NCBI GenBank assembly: GCA_035540375.1
Contig: DATLGO010000004.1
Span: 18,349-82,348 of the forward strand
Source: Candidatus Thermoplasmatota archaeon
Lineage (GTDB): Archaea > Thermoplasmatota > SW-10-69-26 > JACQPN01 > JAJPHT01
Direction: 5' to 3'
Length of the DNA stretch: 64,000 nt
Shown: in pieces, positions 19,871 through 28,154 of the stretch
Layout: every line of letters begins with the position of its first letter
Numbering within the stretch: position 1 is the first letter of the stretch
Notes under the pieces: model-generated
Databases searched by the model: none
Seen by the model: only the letters and a program-made list of their open reading frames with translations
Told to the model about the DNA's origin: nothing
Made by a program: the position numbers and the translations under genes

Positions 19871-21232
19871 GTGGCGAAGCTGCGGCGCGACCTCGGCCTC
19901 TTCGAGGCGACGACCGTCGTCGTCGGCACGATGATCGGGTCCGGCATCTTCCTCGGGCCCGAGCGCATCGCGACCCTCCTCGCCGACCCGTTCCTCATGG
20001 TGCTCGTTTGGGCCTTCACGGGGCTCCTCATCCTCTTCGCCGCCCTCACCTACGCGGAGCTCGGGTCGATCTTCCCTCAGTCGGGGGGCGACTACGCCTA
20101 CCTGCGCGAGGCGTACGGACCGCTCGTCGGATTCTTCAACGGGTGGAGCGTCGTCAACTTCGGCAAGGGCGCAAGCCTCGCCGCCGTCGCGGTCGGCGCG
20201 GCCACCTACGCGACCGCGTTCCTCCCGATCGAAGGGTGGGGCGAGAAGGTCTTCGCCGTCGGCCTCATCGCGGCGCTCGCCCTCGTGAACGTCCTCGGCG
20301 TGCGCCACGCGGGCCGCTTGAGCAACGTCCTTGCGGGCGCGAAGATCGCGGGCATCGGGGGCCTCATCCTCATCGGCCTTTTCTACGCGGGCGCGCCGCC
20401 CGCCGCGCCCGGGCCCGCGCTCCGGGCGCCCGCCGGGCTCGATCTGGTCGCGGCCTTCGGCGTCGCGATGGTGCCCGCGCTCTTCGCCTACGACGGCTGG
20501 AGCGTCTCGACCCAGGTCGCGGAGGAGATCCGCGATCCGCAACGCACGCTCCCGAAGAGCCTCATCGTGAGCGTCCTCGTCGTCGCGACGCTCTACATCC
20601 TCGCGAACCTCGCGTACCTCAAGGTCCTCGGCATTGGCGGCATCGCGGGGAGCGAGTTCGCGGCGGCCGACACCGCGGGCCTCGTCTTCGGCGACACGGG
20701 CCGCACGCTCATGGCGCTCGCCGTGCTCCTCAGCATCGTGGGCACCGCGAACGCGATCACCGTCACGGGCCCGCGCGTGAGCTACGCGATGGGCCGCGAC
20801 GGCGTCTTCCCCGCGCGATTCGGAACCGTCACGCGCTGGGGCACGCCGGGCTTCGCGATCGTCGTCCAGGCCGCCTACGCGGCCGTCTTCGCGATCGCCC
20901 TCGACTTCGACACGCTCCTCAACGCGCTCGTCTTCGCGGGCTGGATCTTCTACGGCCTCGCGGGCGCAAGCGTCATCGTGCTCCGGCTCAAGCGCCCCGA
21001 GCTCCCGCGCCCCTACAAGGTCCCGCTCTACCCGTGGGTGCCGCTCGCGTTCGTGGGCCTCAGCGCGTTCTTCGTCGTGAACACGCTCACGCAGATCCCC
21101 GTCGAAAGCGGGCTCGGGCTCCTCCTCCTCGCCCTCGGGTACCCCGTGTACGCGCTTGCGCGGCGCAAGTGGCAGACCGTCGTCCCGGCGCGGGAGTGGC
21201 GGGCGCTCGTCGAGGCCGAGCGGCCGCGGTGA
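19871..21232 (+). CDS. APC-superfamily amino acid permease
   Basis: 453 residues with about 12 hydrophobic segments. The first helix carries VVVGTMIGSGIFLGP, the substrate-binding signature of APC transporters (GSGIF), and a conserved LPKSLIVSV block follows helix 6. The family moves amino acids or polyamines across the cytoplasmic membrane, by proton symport or exchange; the substrate cannot be read from sequence. The length is full for the family. The gene starts at GTG directly downstream of a TATA box and is probably leaderless. It converges on secreted-family copy A; the two stop codons abut with no spacer. No regulator or metabolic partner lies beside it. Confidence 0.93.
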   Translation: MAKLRRDLGLFEATTVVVGTMIGSGIFLGPERIATLLADPFLMVLVWAFTGLLILFAALTYAELGSIFPQSGGDYAYLREAYGPLVGFFNGWSVVNFGKGASLAAVAVGAATYATAFLPIEGWGEKVFAVGLIAALALVNVLGVRHAGRLSNVLAGAKIAGIGGLILIGLFYAGAPPAAPGPALRAPAGLDLVAAFGVAMVPALFAYDGWSVSTQVAEEIRDPQRTLPKSLIVSVLVVATLYILANLAYLKVLGIGGIAGSEFAAADTAGLVFGDTGRTLMALAVLLSIVGTANAITVTGPRVSYAMGRDGVFPARFGTVTRWGTPGFAIVVQAAYAAVFAIALDFDTLLNALVFAGWIFYGLAGASVIVLRLKRPELPRPYKVPLYPWVPLAFVGLSAFFVVNTLTQIPVESGLGLLLLALGYPVYALARRKWQTVVPAREWRALVEAERPR

Positions 21233-22936
21233 TCAGGGCGAAAGCCGCTCGACGCGATCGCAGTCCTGCAGCGTCTCCGTCACGTCGACGTCCGCTTCCT
21301 TGAACTCGATCGACCTCGGCTCGGTGCACACCGTGAATCCGCCTTCGGCCGTTCCGCGCGGGAACCACAGATAGGGATTCGTCAGGCGGTGGCCGATCTG
21401 GGTCGCGTAGAAGGAGGGCGCATCGAGGACGATGGGCTCCGAGCCCGTGATGAACGAATATCCCTTGACGCAAGGGTTGGCGAGGAGGGTGCACGCGTCG
21501 TCCGCGACCGGCGTCGGGATCGACGACCATCGCATGACGCCGGGCGTTCCCCACGTGGTGTCCGGCGTGAGAACGATGCGGAAGCTGTCCATGTTGGTGC
21601 CCGCGCGCTTGGTGTCCCAGGGCACGAACTCACCCTTCGCGTCGAGATAGCGGTGCCCGACGGGCCGGTTGCCGCCTTCGTACGGATCGTCGCCGACCGC
21701 CCCGACGAAACCGTCCCCGTTGAGGTCGCGGAAGACGCCCGTCCACACCTCGACCGCGAAGAACCCGTTGGGGGGGACCGCGATCGCGCGGTTCCCATTG
21801 GCGTCGCGACCGAGGGCGGGGAGCGGATGCGCCTTCTTCAGCGCGCTTTCGCCGCCGGTCGGCGCTCCGAGGTTGGGGAGAAGGTCGATCCAGCCCGCGT
21901 AGCGCGACCGGTATTCTTCGAGGCGTCCCGCGTTCGTGCTCGCCGTGCGCGGGTCGGCCGCGTAGGAGGGGTCGATCTCGGCCTCGTAGGGCGCGTAGGC
22001 CGCGGCGACGACGGGAGCGGCCGCGGAAAGCGGCGCGGGCGGCACCGTGCACGTTTCGGGGCACATGCCGAGGCCGGGCGTGCTCGCCTCGTTCACGGCG
22101 GAGCCCGCGGTCGCGCGGTAGAGGGCGGCCACGGGTCCGGGCGCAAGGGCGGCGTACGTGTCGACGTCGACGCGGCTCCACGGCTCGACGCTGTAGGGGC
22201 GCGCGTTCACGAGGTCGGGCACGAGCGAGACTTCGCTCACGGTTTCCATCGTGTACGTGAGGAGCAGCGACCCGTCGAGGAAGACGATGAAGATGTTCGC
22301 CTGGTGGAGGCGCGTCTCCGCGTCGACGCCGCCCGTGTAACGGAAGTCCGGCTCGTTCGCCGGCGGCCGGGTGGACGATTCCGTGAAATGCGGGTGCGAC
22401 CCGGGCTCGATGAACGCGTAGAGGCGGTTCTTGAGCGGCGCGTGACCCCCGACGGGCACGTACTCGTTCCCGGGGTCGTAGCCGTCGAACGCCACGCCGG
22501 CCGCGCCGGCGGGGCGGGTCCGCACCTTCTGGTCGATGACGCCATTCGCGTTCTCGTCGGCCCAGAATCCGTAGAAGGCGCGCGCGTTCACCGGGCCGGG
22601 CCAGATGGCCTCGGGCACGAACCCCGTTTCGCGCGAGAGCGAATGCGCGACGCCGGAGCTTCCCGCGCGCACCTGGGGATGCGCGGTGGACACGCCGGGG
22701 GACCAGAGCATGGCATCCAGGATGAGGACGCCCGAGGGCGGGGACGCCTGGTTCGTGCCGTAGACTTCGCAGGACGGGATGTCCGGCCACAGGTAGGCTT
22801 CCTCGACGCACGTCCGTTGGTGGGAAACGCGCGGCGATTCCTCGGTCTCGTAGCGCATCGTGCCGTGGTTCCCGGCGGCGATGGGCGCCGCGAGGACGGC
22901 GATCGCGATCAGGACGGGGGCGAAGCGGCGGAACAC
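21233..22936 (-). CDS. Secreted-family copy A (novel paralogous family)
   Basis: About 567 residues. GGGAGG lies 7 bases before GTG 22936, preferred over TTG 22939 (4-base spacing). A signal peptide ends near AAPIAAGNHG. I recognise no known family, but three paralogues lie in this window. Conserved blocks: AFYGFWADENANGVIDQ (loop 1), FLDGSLLLTYTMETV, WSRVDVDTYAALAPGPVAALY shared with copy B, DLNGDGFVGAVGDDPYEGG (loop 2), YLDAKGEFVP, and a terminal TLQDCDRVERLSP. The loops resemble calcium-binding DxNxDG loops of dockerin/EF-hand type (inference). Cys pairs (TCVEEA, CPETC, CTLLANPC, VCTE, DCD) suggest disulfides. There is no membrane anchor, so it is probably released or held by partners. It is probably co-transcribed with copy B, 67 bases upstream. 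Confidence 0.85.
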   Translation of the reverse strand: MFRRFAPVLIAIAVLAAPIAAGNHGTMRYETEESPRVSHQRTCVEEAYLWPDIPSCEVYGTNQASPPSGVLILDAMLWSPGVSTAHPQVRAGSSGVAHSLSRETGFVPEAIWPGPVNARAFYGFWADENANGVIDQKVRTRPAGAAGVAFDGYDPGNEYVPVGGHAPLKNRLYAFIEPGSHPHFTESSTRPPANEPDFRYTGGVDAETRLHQANIFIVFLDGSLLLTYTMETVSEVSLVPDLVNARPYSVEPWSRVDVDTYAALAPGPVAALYRATAGSAVNEASTPGLGMCPETCTVPPAPLSAAAPVVAAAYAPYEAEIDPSYAADPRTASTNAGRLEEYRSRYAGWIDLLPNLGAPTGGESALKKAHPLPALGRDANGNRAIAVPPNGFFAVEVWTGVFRDLNGDGFVGAVGDDPYEGGNRPVGHRYLDAKGEFVPWDTKRAGTNMDSFRIVLTPDTTWGTPGVMRWSSIPTPVADDACTLLANPCVKGYSFITGSEPIVLDAPSFYATQIGHRLTNPYLWFPRGTAEGGFTVCTEPRSIEFKEADVDVTETLQDCDRVERLSP

Positions 22937-23003
22937 CAAAGAGCCTCCCGATGCGAAGGGGCCCGGGCGTGCCTTGACCCTTTCGGCCGGGCGTCGCGGC
23001 CCT

Positions 23004-24677
23004 TCAGGGCGCGAGGCGCTCGACGTGATCGCAGTCCCGCAGTGTCTCGACGACGTCGAGCCCCCCTTCCCGGAAGCTCAGCGCGCGCAGGTCCGTGCAG
23101 ACCGTGAACCCACCCGCCGCGGTGCCGGCCGGGAAGAGCACGTACAGCGTCGTGAGAAGGTGGCCGGGGCGCTGGTCGTGCACGGGCCATGCCTCGAGGA
23201 CCACGCTCTCCGAACCCTCGACGAACGCATACCCGGAGATGCACGGGTCGGCGAGGACCTCGCAGCCCGAGCCGGGAGCCGGCGCGCCGCCCGGGGTCAC
23301 GAGAAGGATGCCCGGGTCGCCCCACGTCGCGTCGGGCGTGAGCGTGATCCGCATCGTGATGAACCCCGCCTCCGACCGCGTCGCGACGGGGACGAACTCG
23401 CCGGCCGAATCGCGGTAGCGGTGCGCGATGGGCCGGTTGCCGCCGTCGTAAGGATCCTCGCCGACGGCGCCCACGAAGCCGTCGCCCGTCGCGTCGAACC
23501 ACAGCCCCGTGCGGACCTCGGCCGCGACGAGGCCGCCCGGCGGCACCGCAAGACCGCTTGCGGCCCCGGGCGCGGCGGGAAGCGGCGCCGTGCGCGCAAG
23601 CGACCGCTCGCCGCCGTTCAGCGCCACGAGCATCGGCATCACGTCGATCCACCCCGCGTAGCGCTCCTGGTACGTCGCGAGGCGGCCCGCGTTCGTGCTC
23701 GCGCGGCGCGGATCGTCGAGCCAGGCGGCCGAGACTTCGTCCTCGTACGCCGCGTACGCGAGCCGCACGACCGCGCCCGCGCCCGGGGCCGGCGCGGGCG
23801 GCGCGCTGCAGCCTTCCGGGCACGCGCCGAGGCCGGGCGACCCGACGTCCCGCACGAGCGGGGCGGCCGTCGCCGCGTAGAGCGCCGCGACGGGGCCAGG
23901 CGCGAGGGCCGCGTACACGTCGACGTCCACGCGGCTCCAAGGCTCGGGACGGTAGTGCCGGCCTTCGGCCCAATCCGGAACGAGGACCGCTTCCGCGACC
24001 GTCTCCATCGTGTACGTTTCGAGGAGCGACCCGTCGAGGAGGACGATCGGCGCGTCCGCGCGGTGGAGCCGGGTCGCGCCCTCGACGAACGCGAAGCGGA
24101 CGTCCGGCTCCGACGCGGCCGGCCGCTCGTACGACGCCGTGACCGGCGGGTGGGCGCCCGGCTCGAGGAAGGCGACGAGGGCGCCCTCGTAGGGCGCGCG
24201 CCGGATCGCGGGCACGAACTCGTTGCCCGGTTCGTACCGCTCGAAACGGGACCCCGACGCGACGACGACCGCCTGGTCGACGATCCCGTTCCCGTTCTCG
24301 TCCGCCCAGAAGCCGTAGAACGCGACCGCGTGCGCGAGGCCGGGCGCGACGAGCGCGGGCGCGACGCCCGTCTCGCGATCGGGGGATCCCGAGCCCCACG
24401 ACGTCGCGACGCGCGCCTCCGGGTGCGCGGGGAAGACGCCCGGCGTCCAGAGCATCGCGTCGAGGATCGGGACGCCCGCGTCCGGGATCACGCCGAGCCC
24501 CACCACGGGTTCGCAGCCCGGGAGGACGTCCGGCCACGCGAGCGCTTCGGGCACGCACGTGCGCTGGCGCGACGCGGGCGACGGCTCCTCCGCTTCGAAG
24601 CGGAGGGAACCATGGTTCGCGAGCGCGGCCGGGACGACGAGGAGCAGGAGCGCGAGGACGGCGAGCGTGCGCGGCAT
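23004..24677 (-). CDS. Secreted-family copy B (novel paralogous family)
   Basis: 557 residues from ATG 24677, chosen because GGAGGT lies 9 bases upstream and the signal peptide (MPRTLAVLALLLLVVPAALA) starts there; the frame extends upstream but that part is low-complexity. The mature start ANHGSLRFEAEEP matches copy A (GNHGTMRYETEES). Both loop motifs are present (AFYGFWADENGNGIVDQ and DATGDGFVGAVGEDPYDGG), as are LLDGSLLETYTMETV and the terminal TLRDCDHVERLAP. Copies A and B are closest to each other and adjacent on one strand, so they are probably a tandem duplication. Function unknown; exported. Confidence 0.87.
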   Translation of the reverse strand: MPRTLAVLALLLLVVPAALANHGSLRFEAEEPSPASRQRTCVPEALAWPDVLPGCEPVVGLGVIPDAGVPILDAMLWTPGVFPAHPEARVATSWGSGSPDRETGVAPALVAPGLAHAVAFYGFWADENGNGIVDQAVVVASGSRFERYEPGNEFVPAIRRAPYEGALVAFLEPGAHPPVTASYERPAASEPDVRFAFVEGATRLHRADAPIVLLDGSLLETYTMETVAEAVLVPDWAEGRHYRPEPWSRVDVDVYAALAPGPVAALYAATAAPLVRDVGSPGLGACPEGCSAPPAPAPGAGAVVRLAYAAYEDEVSAAWLDDPRRASTNAGRLATYQERYAGWIDVMPMLVALNGGERSLARTAPLPAAPGAASGLAVPPGGLVAAEVRTGLWFDATGDGFVGAVGEDPYDGGNRPIAHRYRDSAGEFVPVATRSEAGFITMRITLTPDATWGDPGILLVTPGGAPAPGSGCEVLADPCISGYAFVEGSESVVLEAWPVHDQRPGHLLTTLYVLFPAGTAAGGFTVCTDLRALSFREGGLDVVETLRDCDHVERLAP

Positions 24678-24905
24678 CGGGCGGGAACCTCCGCGTGGGA
24701 CGCGGAGGGAGGCACCATGAGCCTTCGCCCGCGCCGTCGCCGCCGAGCCCGCGTCGACGCGGGTGCGGCGCCATGGCAGGGATCGGTCCCCGCGCCGCCG
24801 CTCCTTGAACCGCAACCCTTATCCCGCAATGCGCGATAGGCGACTTCGCGGGCCCGGGAAACCGGGACGTCCTTCCTGAGGAACGACGAATCCCTCGTCG
24901 CCGCA
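24678..24905. other. Upstream region of copy B
   Basis: No convincing gene. Reading minus, GGGATAAGGG (about 24815-24825) could be the TATA element of copy B. The segment 24840-24905 leads into the tRNA-derived repeat. Confidence 0.3.
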
Positions 24906-25063
24906 TCGCACCAGCGGGGTGGGGTAGCCAGGAAACGCTGGACGACCTTCGGGTCGTCCGCGGCGTTCGCTCCGCTCACGCTCCCGACGGGCTCAACACC
25001 CGTCACGAACGCAGGGAGAAATGCGTTCACCATTCGCACCAGCGGGGTGGGGTAGCCAGGAAA
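24906..25063 (+). repeat. 30-bp direct repeat of initiator tRNA 5' half with a disrupted tRNA-like copy
   Basis: The 30 bases at 24906-24935 recur identically at 25034-25063, where they form the upstream flank and the acceptor/D-arm of tRNA-Met. After the first copy comes a 46-base insert (24936-24981) with a strong hairpin (GACGACC-TTCG-GGTCGTC), then TCCCGACGGGCTCA (24982-24995), identical to the tRNA anticodon 5' arm, then a loop CTCAACA and unrelated sequence. The first copy cannot fold as a tRNA. Best read as a partial tRNA duplication broken by an insert, or an old attachment-site scar. Confidence 0.75.
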
Positions 25064-25115
25064 TCCCGACGGGCTCATAACCCGTAGATCAGTAGTTCAA
25101 ATCTACTCCCCGCTA
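25041..25115 (+). tRNA. Initiator tRNA-Met (CAT)
   Basis: 75 bases fold into a complete cloverleaf. The acceptor AGCGGGG pairs with CCCCGCT and the discriminator is A at 25115. The anticodon arm is ACGGG-CTCATAA-CCCGT with anticodon CAT; the T arm is AGTAG-TTCAAAT-CTACT. The A1-T72 pair and the three consecutive G-C pairs of the anticodon stem are hallmarks of archaeal initiator tRNA. No intron is present and CCA is not encoded. Confidence 0.95.
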
Positions 25116-25247
25116 CTCAAATTCCATAGACAACCAGCAATACATTTTTTGATAGCCTGCGCCTTACGAGCCCTGTTCTCGTGTCTGGGATCTGTCTCGA
25201 GGCCCCGGGGAGAGCTCCGCCATGCCGGCGGCATGTGAAAAGATATC

Positions 25248-25715
25248 ATGTCTTGGGGTCCTATCGAGGTCCAAAGTTTCCTGGAATGGATCGGCGGCAA
25301 AGTCGTCAGCCAGCTTTATCCAGACGCGAAGGTACCTTTCCTCGGAGTACCGCATGACCCCGCTTGAGGGAGGTCGGGTCCCCGTCCAATAGGCCGACGG
25401 CCACAGCGACTCTGTCGAACTCTCTGCTTGCATCATTCTCGATGAGGAGCGGGTTGCCTTATTCGGCCTCTATAGCGGTGACGGAGCTAAAGGCTCCGAG
25501 AACCCAGATAATCGTACCCGGATTCGCGCGGCGATCTCGTTCTCGCAATGGGGCCAAACCTCGTCCGCTTCGCGGTCGACCCGTTCCGCAAGCTCTTCGG
25601 GAGCCCGATCCGCTTCACTTTTTCCCTCGACGAGGACGCAGCGTTCTTCATGGCTGGCGCGGGTGCCGCGGCACTCGCCAACCACTACGGAGGCACCGTT
25701 CCTCTCACGTGGTGA
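25248..25715 (+). pseudogene. Decayed LAGLIDADG-like gene
   Basis: Three neighbouring frames on the plus strand together read like one protein. Frame 1 (from ATG 25248) gives MSWGPIEVQSFLEWIGGKVV and ends at TGA. After a shift, and a TAG, the next reads ALFGLYSGDGAKGSENPDN and RIRAAISFSQWG. A further shift at the GGGG run near 25549-25553 restores PNLVRFAVDPFRKLFG, FTFSLDED and HYGGTVPLTW before TGA 25713-25715. LFGLYSGDGAKG followed by a serine/glutamine strand and LVRF...F..LFG matches the shape of LAGLIDADG endonuclease-like proteins. It sits 130 bases beyond the tRNA in atypical, less GC-rich sequence. A 55-residue frame from ATG 25548 is the only intact part. A real small gene is possible but less likely. 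Confidence 0.5.
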
Positions 25716-27000
25716 CGCGGCCGTAGCGGCGCGGGTGTCCGTTTGCGTGGCTCGCGGCGAGACCGGCGGCCGCGGTAGCGCTCGCCGCAGATGCGTGAGC
25801 CAAGAGGCCATCGGGACCGACCCACTCGCCTGCCAGATAGAGGCCGGACACGCTCTCGACGAGGCTCGAGGGCCGGGAAACGTCTGGGCGGGGCCACCAG
25901 CTCGAAACCGTGATCTCGGGAAGGTCCTGCCTTGCCTCGACCCGCTGGGGCCAGCCGGGTTGCAGAAAGTCGAGGAATTGCTCCATCGCGCGCGAGGCGT
26001 CGTCGGGCGCCTCTCCGGGGGCAAGGTAGCGCATGACGTGGACGAGGGCGGATCCGCGTGGCGCCAGCTCGGCGTAGCGGGAATGGACCGAATAGTAAAG
26101 CGGCTCGCCGAGGCCCAGGGCGTACGTGAGATCCGGCCGGGGCAAGTCGGACAAGCCGACATCAAGGCATGCCATGCGCACGGGAAGGCTCGCGTCGGCT
26201 GCCGCCCGCAGTTCGGGCACGTCCGGAGCGATCTGGAGCGCGGAACGGGGCGGGACCGCGAGGATCACGGCATCGGCGGCCAGCGTGCGGCCGGCTTCGA
26301 GCTCGACGCCAGACACGCACCCATCCCTGTTCCGCAAAGCAGCAGCGCGCTCACTCGTTTCGAGCACGACGCCATGCCGGGACGCCGCTTGACGCAGATC
26401 GTCAACGAGACTCTGCCAGCCGCCGTGCAGATACAGCGTCTTCGCGCGGGTCACCATGACCATCTGCTCGATCGCGACGGCCGCGCTGGTCGTCGACGGG
26501 CCGTGCGCGAGCGTCGTGAGGCGCGCGAACATCTTGAGGAAGGCCTTCGCGCGCTCGCTGGAGAAGCGCTGGTCAAGGAAGTCCTCCAGGGTCCGTCCGA
26601 CGAGCGTCGCGTCGGAAGCCTTTGGCGGGCGTGCAAGGAACGCGAGGAGCTCGCGCTTGCCACGGCGATCAAAGAGGTCGGACGCGAGGAGGGCCAGGGG
26701 ACCCGTCGGAAGCGGAAAGATGCGGTCGTCGTGGACCACTCGGCCGGTCGCCGGCGCGACCACGCCGGCGCGCAGCTGAATACCAAGGCGTTTGAGGACG
26801 CGCCCCACGTGTCCTCCCGAGAACATGGCATGGGCGCCCAGGTTGAAGGCGTAACCATGCTCCCGGCGCGTGCGCGCCATGCCCCCCAGAGACGCGCTGG
26901 ATTCGACGAGCCGCACTCGTGTGCCGTCCTTGGCGAGGAGCGCGGCGGCCATCAGCCCTGAAAGGCCGCCGCCGACGACGACCACATCCTGCGAAGCCAC
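25705..27000 (-). CDS. FAD-dependent NAD(P)-binding amine-oxidase-like oxidoreductase
   Basis: 431 residues. The N-terminus VVVVGGGLSGLMAAALLAKDG is a Rossmann dinucleotide-binding fold (GxGxxG), followed by a Glu (VRLVES) that would bind the FAD ribose and GGMARTRREHGYAFNLGAH, typical of protoporphyrinogen-oxidase/phytoene-desaturase-like flavoproteins. The C-terminal FAD motif GLYLAGEWVGPDGLLAHASAA is intact. Substrate unknown: porphyrinogen, carotenoid or polyamine-type substrates are all possible. It starts at GTG and diverges from a two-HTH regulator 77 bases away, which probably controls it. Its 3' end overlaps the decayed LAGLIDADG-like gene by 11 bases. Confidence 0.9.
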   Translation of the reverse strand: MASQDVVVVGGGLSGLMAAALLAKDGTRVRLVESSASLGGMARTRREHGYAFNLGAHAMFSGGHVGRVLKRLGIQLRAGVVAPATGRVVHDDRIFPLPTGPLALLASDLFDRRGKRELLAFLARPPKASDATLVGRTLEDFLDQRFSSERAKAFLKMFARLTTLAHGPSTTSAAVAIEQMVMVTRAKTLYLHGGWQSLVDDLRQAASRHGVVLETSERAAALRNRDGCVSGVELEAGRTLAADAVILAVPPRSALQIAPDVPELRAAADASLPVRMACLDVGLSDLPRPDLTYALGLGEPLYYSVHSRYAELAPRGSALVHVMRYLAPGEAPDDASRAMEQFLDFLQPGWPQRVEARQDLPEITVSSWWPRPDVSRPSSLVESVSGLYLAGEWVGPDGLLAHASAASATAAAGLAASHANGHPRRYGRVTT

Positions 27001-27045
27001 GCCCGTGGCAGGTCGCCCCCGGGATTGGAACCTGTCCGGCTCCGG

Positions 27046-27054
27046 AGTTTAAGA
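27046..27054 (+). promoter_or_regulatory. TATA box in divergent promoter
   Basis: GTTTAAGA is centred about 28 bases before GTG 27078, the spacing of a leaderless gene. Read on the other strand (TCTTAAAC) the same element may serve the FAD oxidoreductase with a roughly 25-base leader. Confidence 0.5.
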
Positions 27055-27077
27055 TTGAGCACCTTGATAAGTGGGCC

Positions 27078-27971
27078 GTGGACGTGCGCGACTTCGCCAT
27101 CCTCACGCACCTGCTCGCCCGGCCTTTCGACTCGTTCGAGCGGGTCGGCCGGGCGGCGGGCATGACCGGGGCGGCCGCGAAGGCTCGCGTGGCTCGACTC
27201 CAGGAAGAGGGTTTTCTCTCCGCCTTCCACTGCATCCCCGCACCCGAGGTCGTGGGCCGAACCGCTCACGGACACCTCTTCGTCGCAGAACCCGGCAGAA
27301 TGCGCGTGGCCGACGTGCTGGCGGCCGACAGTGTCGTGACCGCGGTCGAGAACAGCGGCGGGCGTATGAGCGTCATCAGCTACTCGCGACCTGGCGACCC
27401 GACAGTCCCCCCCGAACTCCTCGACGCGCTGGGAGAGCCGCTGCTCACGGCGGCGATCCGGGTGACCCGGCTCGACGCGCGTCGCGCGACGCTCGGGCCT
27501 CTCGATTGGCGCGTCATGCGGGCGCTCGTCCACGACCCGCGGGCATCCGTCACGGATCTCGCCGCGGTCGTCGGGCTCACGAGACGGACCGTCGCCAGGC
27601 GGCGAGAAGCGCTTCTGAATGCGGGTGCCATCCGAACGATGCCGGCGCTCAGCGAAGCCAACGCGAGAGGGCTCGTGATCGCGCACTTCTTCGTCTTAGC
27701 CGAGAGCGCGACGGCGGCCGGGCGCGCGCTCCAAAATCCCGCGCGCGTTTTCCCGCTCGCGGAGTTCCTCGACCCCCCAGGAGTCTCGTTCGCGACGGTC
27801 GCGCCGACGCTCGGAGAGATCGTCGAAGTTGAGCAAGCCATCCGTGCGTTTCCCGGCGTGCTTGATGTGGGGTGGCAGACGCCGCTTCATGTCCACGTCG
27901 CCTGCGAGCGCGTCACGTGCTGGATCGAAGAGCAAGAGGCAGTCTGGAATTCGCGCTCCACGCCTCGGTGA
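27078..27971 (+). CDS. Lrp/AsnC-like regulator with two helix-turn-helix domains
   Basis: About 297 residues. GTG 27078 is preferred because a TATA box lies at leaderless distance; upstream codons are not protein-like. An N-terminal winged HTH (about 5-50: FERVGRAAGMTGAAAKARVARLQ) is followed by a linker domain, then a second HTH (about 140-185: ASVTDLAAVVGLTRRTVARR) and a C-terminal domain. The paired-HTH layout resembles archaeal AsnC/bacterio-opsin-activator-type regulators. The neighbouring divergent FAD oxidoreductase is the likely target. A similar protein occurs at 41353-42321, also divergent from a flavoprotein. Effector unknown. Confidence 0.82.
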   Translation: MDVRDFAILTHLLARPFDSFERVGRAAGMTGAAAKARVARLQEEGFLSAFHCIPAPEVVGRTAHGHLFVAEPGRMRVADVLAADSVVTAVENSGGRMSVISYSRPGDPTVPPELLDALGEPLLTAAIRVTRLDARRATLGPLDWRVMRALVHDPRASVTDLAAVVGLTRRTVARRREALLNAGAIRTMPALSEANARGLVIAHFFVLAESATAAGRALQNPARVFPLAEFLDPPGVSFATVAPTLGEIVEVEQAIRAFPGVLDVGWQTPLHVHVACERVTCWIEEQEAVWNSRSTPR

Positions 27972-28017
27972 TCGCCGCACCCGCGGGATGCGCCGCGGCG
28001 TGCAGATTCCACGGCGG

Positions 28018-28028
28018 GTGACTTATGA
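28018..28028 (+). promoter_or_regulatory. TATA-like element upstream of hydrolase
   Basis: GTGACTTATGA could promote the hydrolase gene with a leader of roughly 105 bases. No other AT-rich element is evident between 27972 and 28154. Confidence 0.35.
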
Positions 28029-28154
28029 TGGTGCTCAAATTCGAAGCGCGGTACACGACAGCGTCGTATCCCGCACCCGCAGTCCTCGCGGCACCGGCAA
28101 CTGGCTCGGACCGAAGAACGGGCATGCGTGCTACGAAAGGCGGGAGGTCGACAT

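Noticed and set aside
24488..25078. Minus-strand open frame running through the tRNA and its repeat
   Set aside because: It crosses a complete tRNA gene and the start of copy B; an artefact of structured, GC-rich sequence.
25164..25436. Minus-strand 90-residue open frame
   Set aside because: It lies opposite the decayed LAGLIDADG-like frames, has no ribosome-binding site or TATA box and no recognisable domain.
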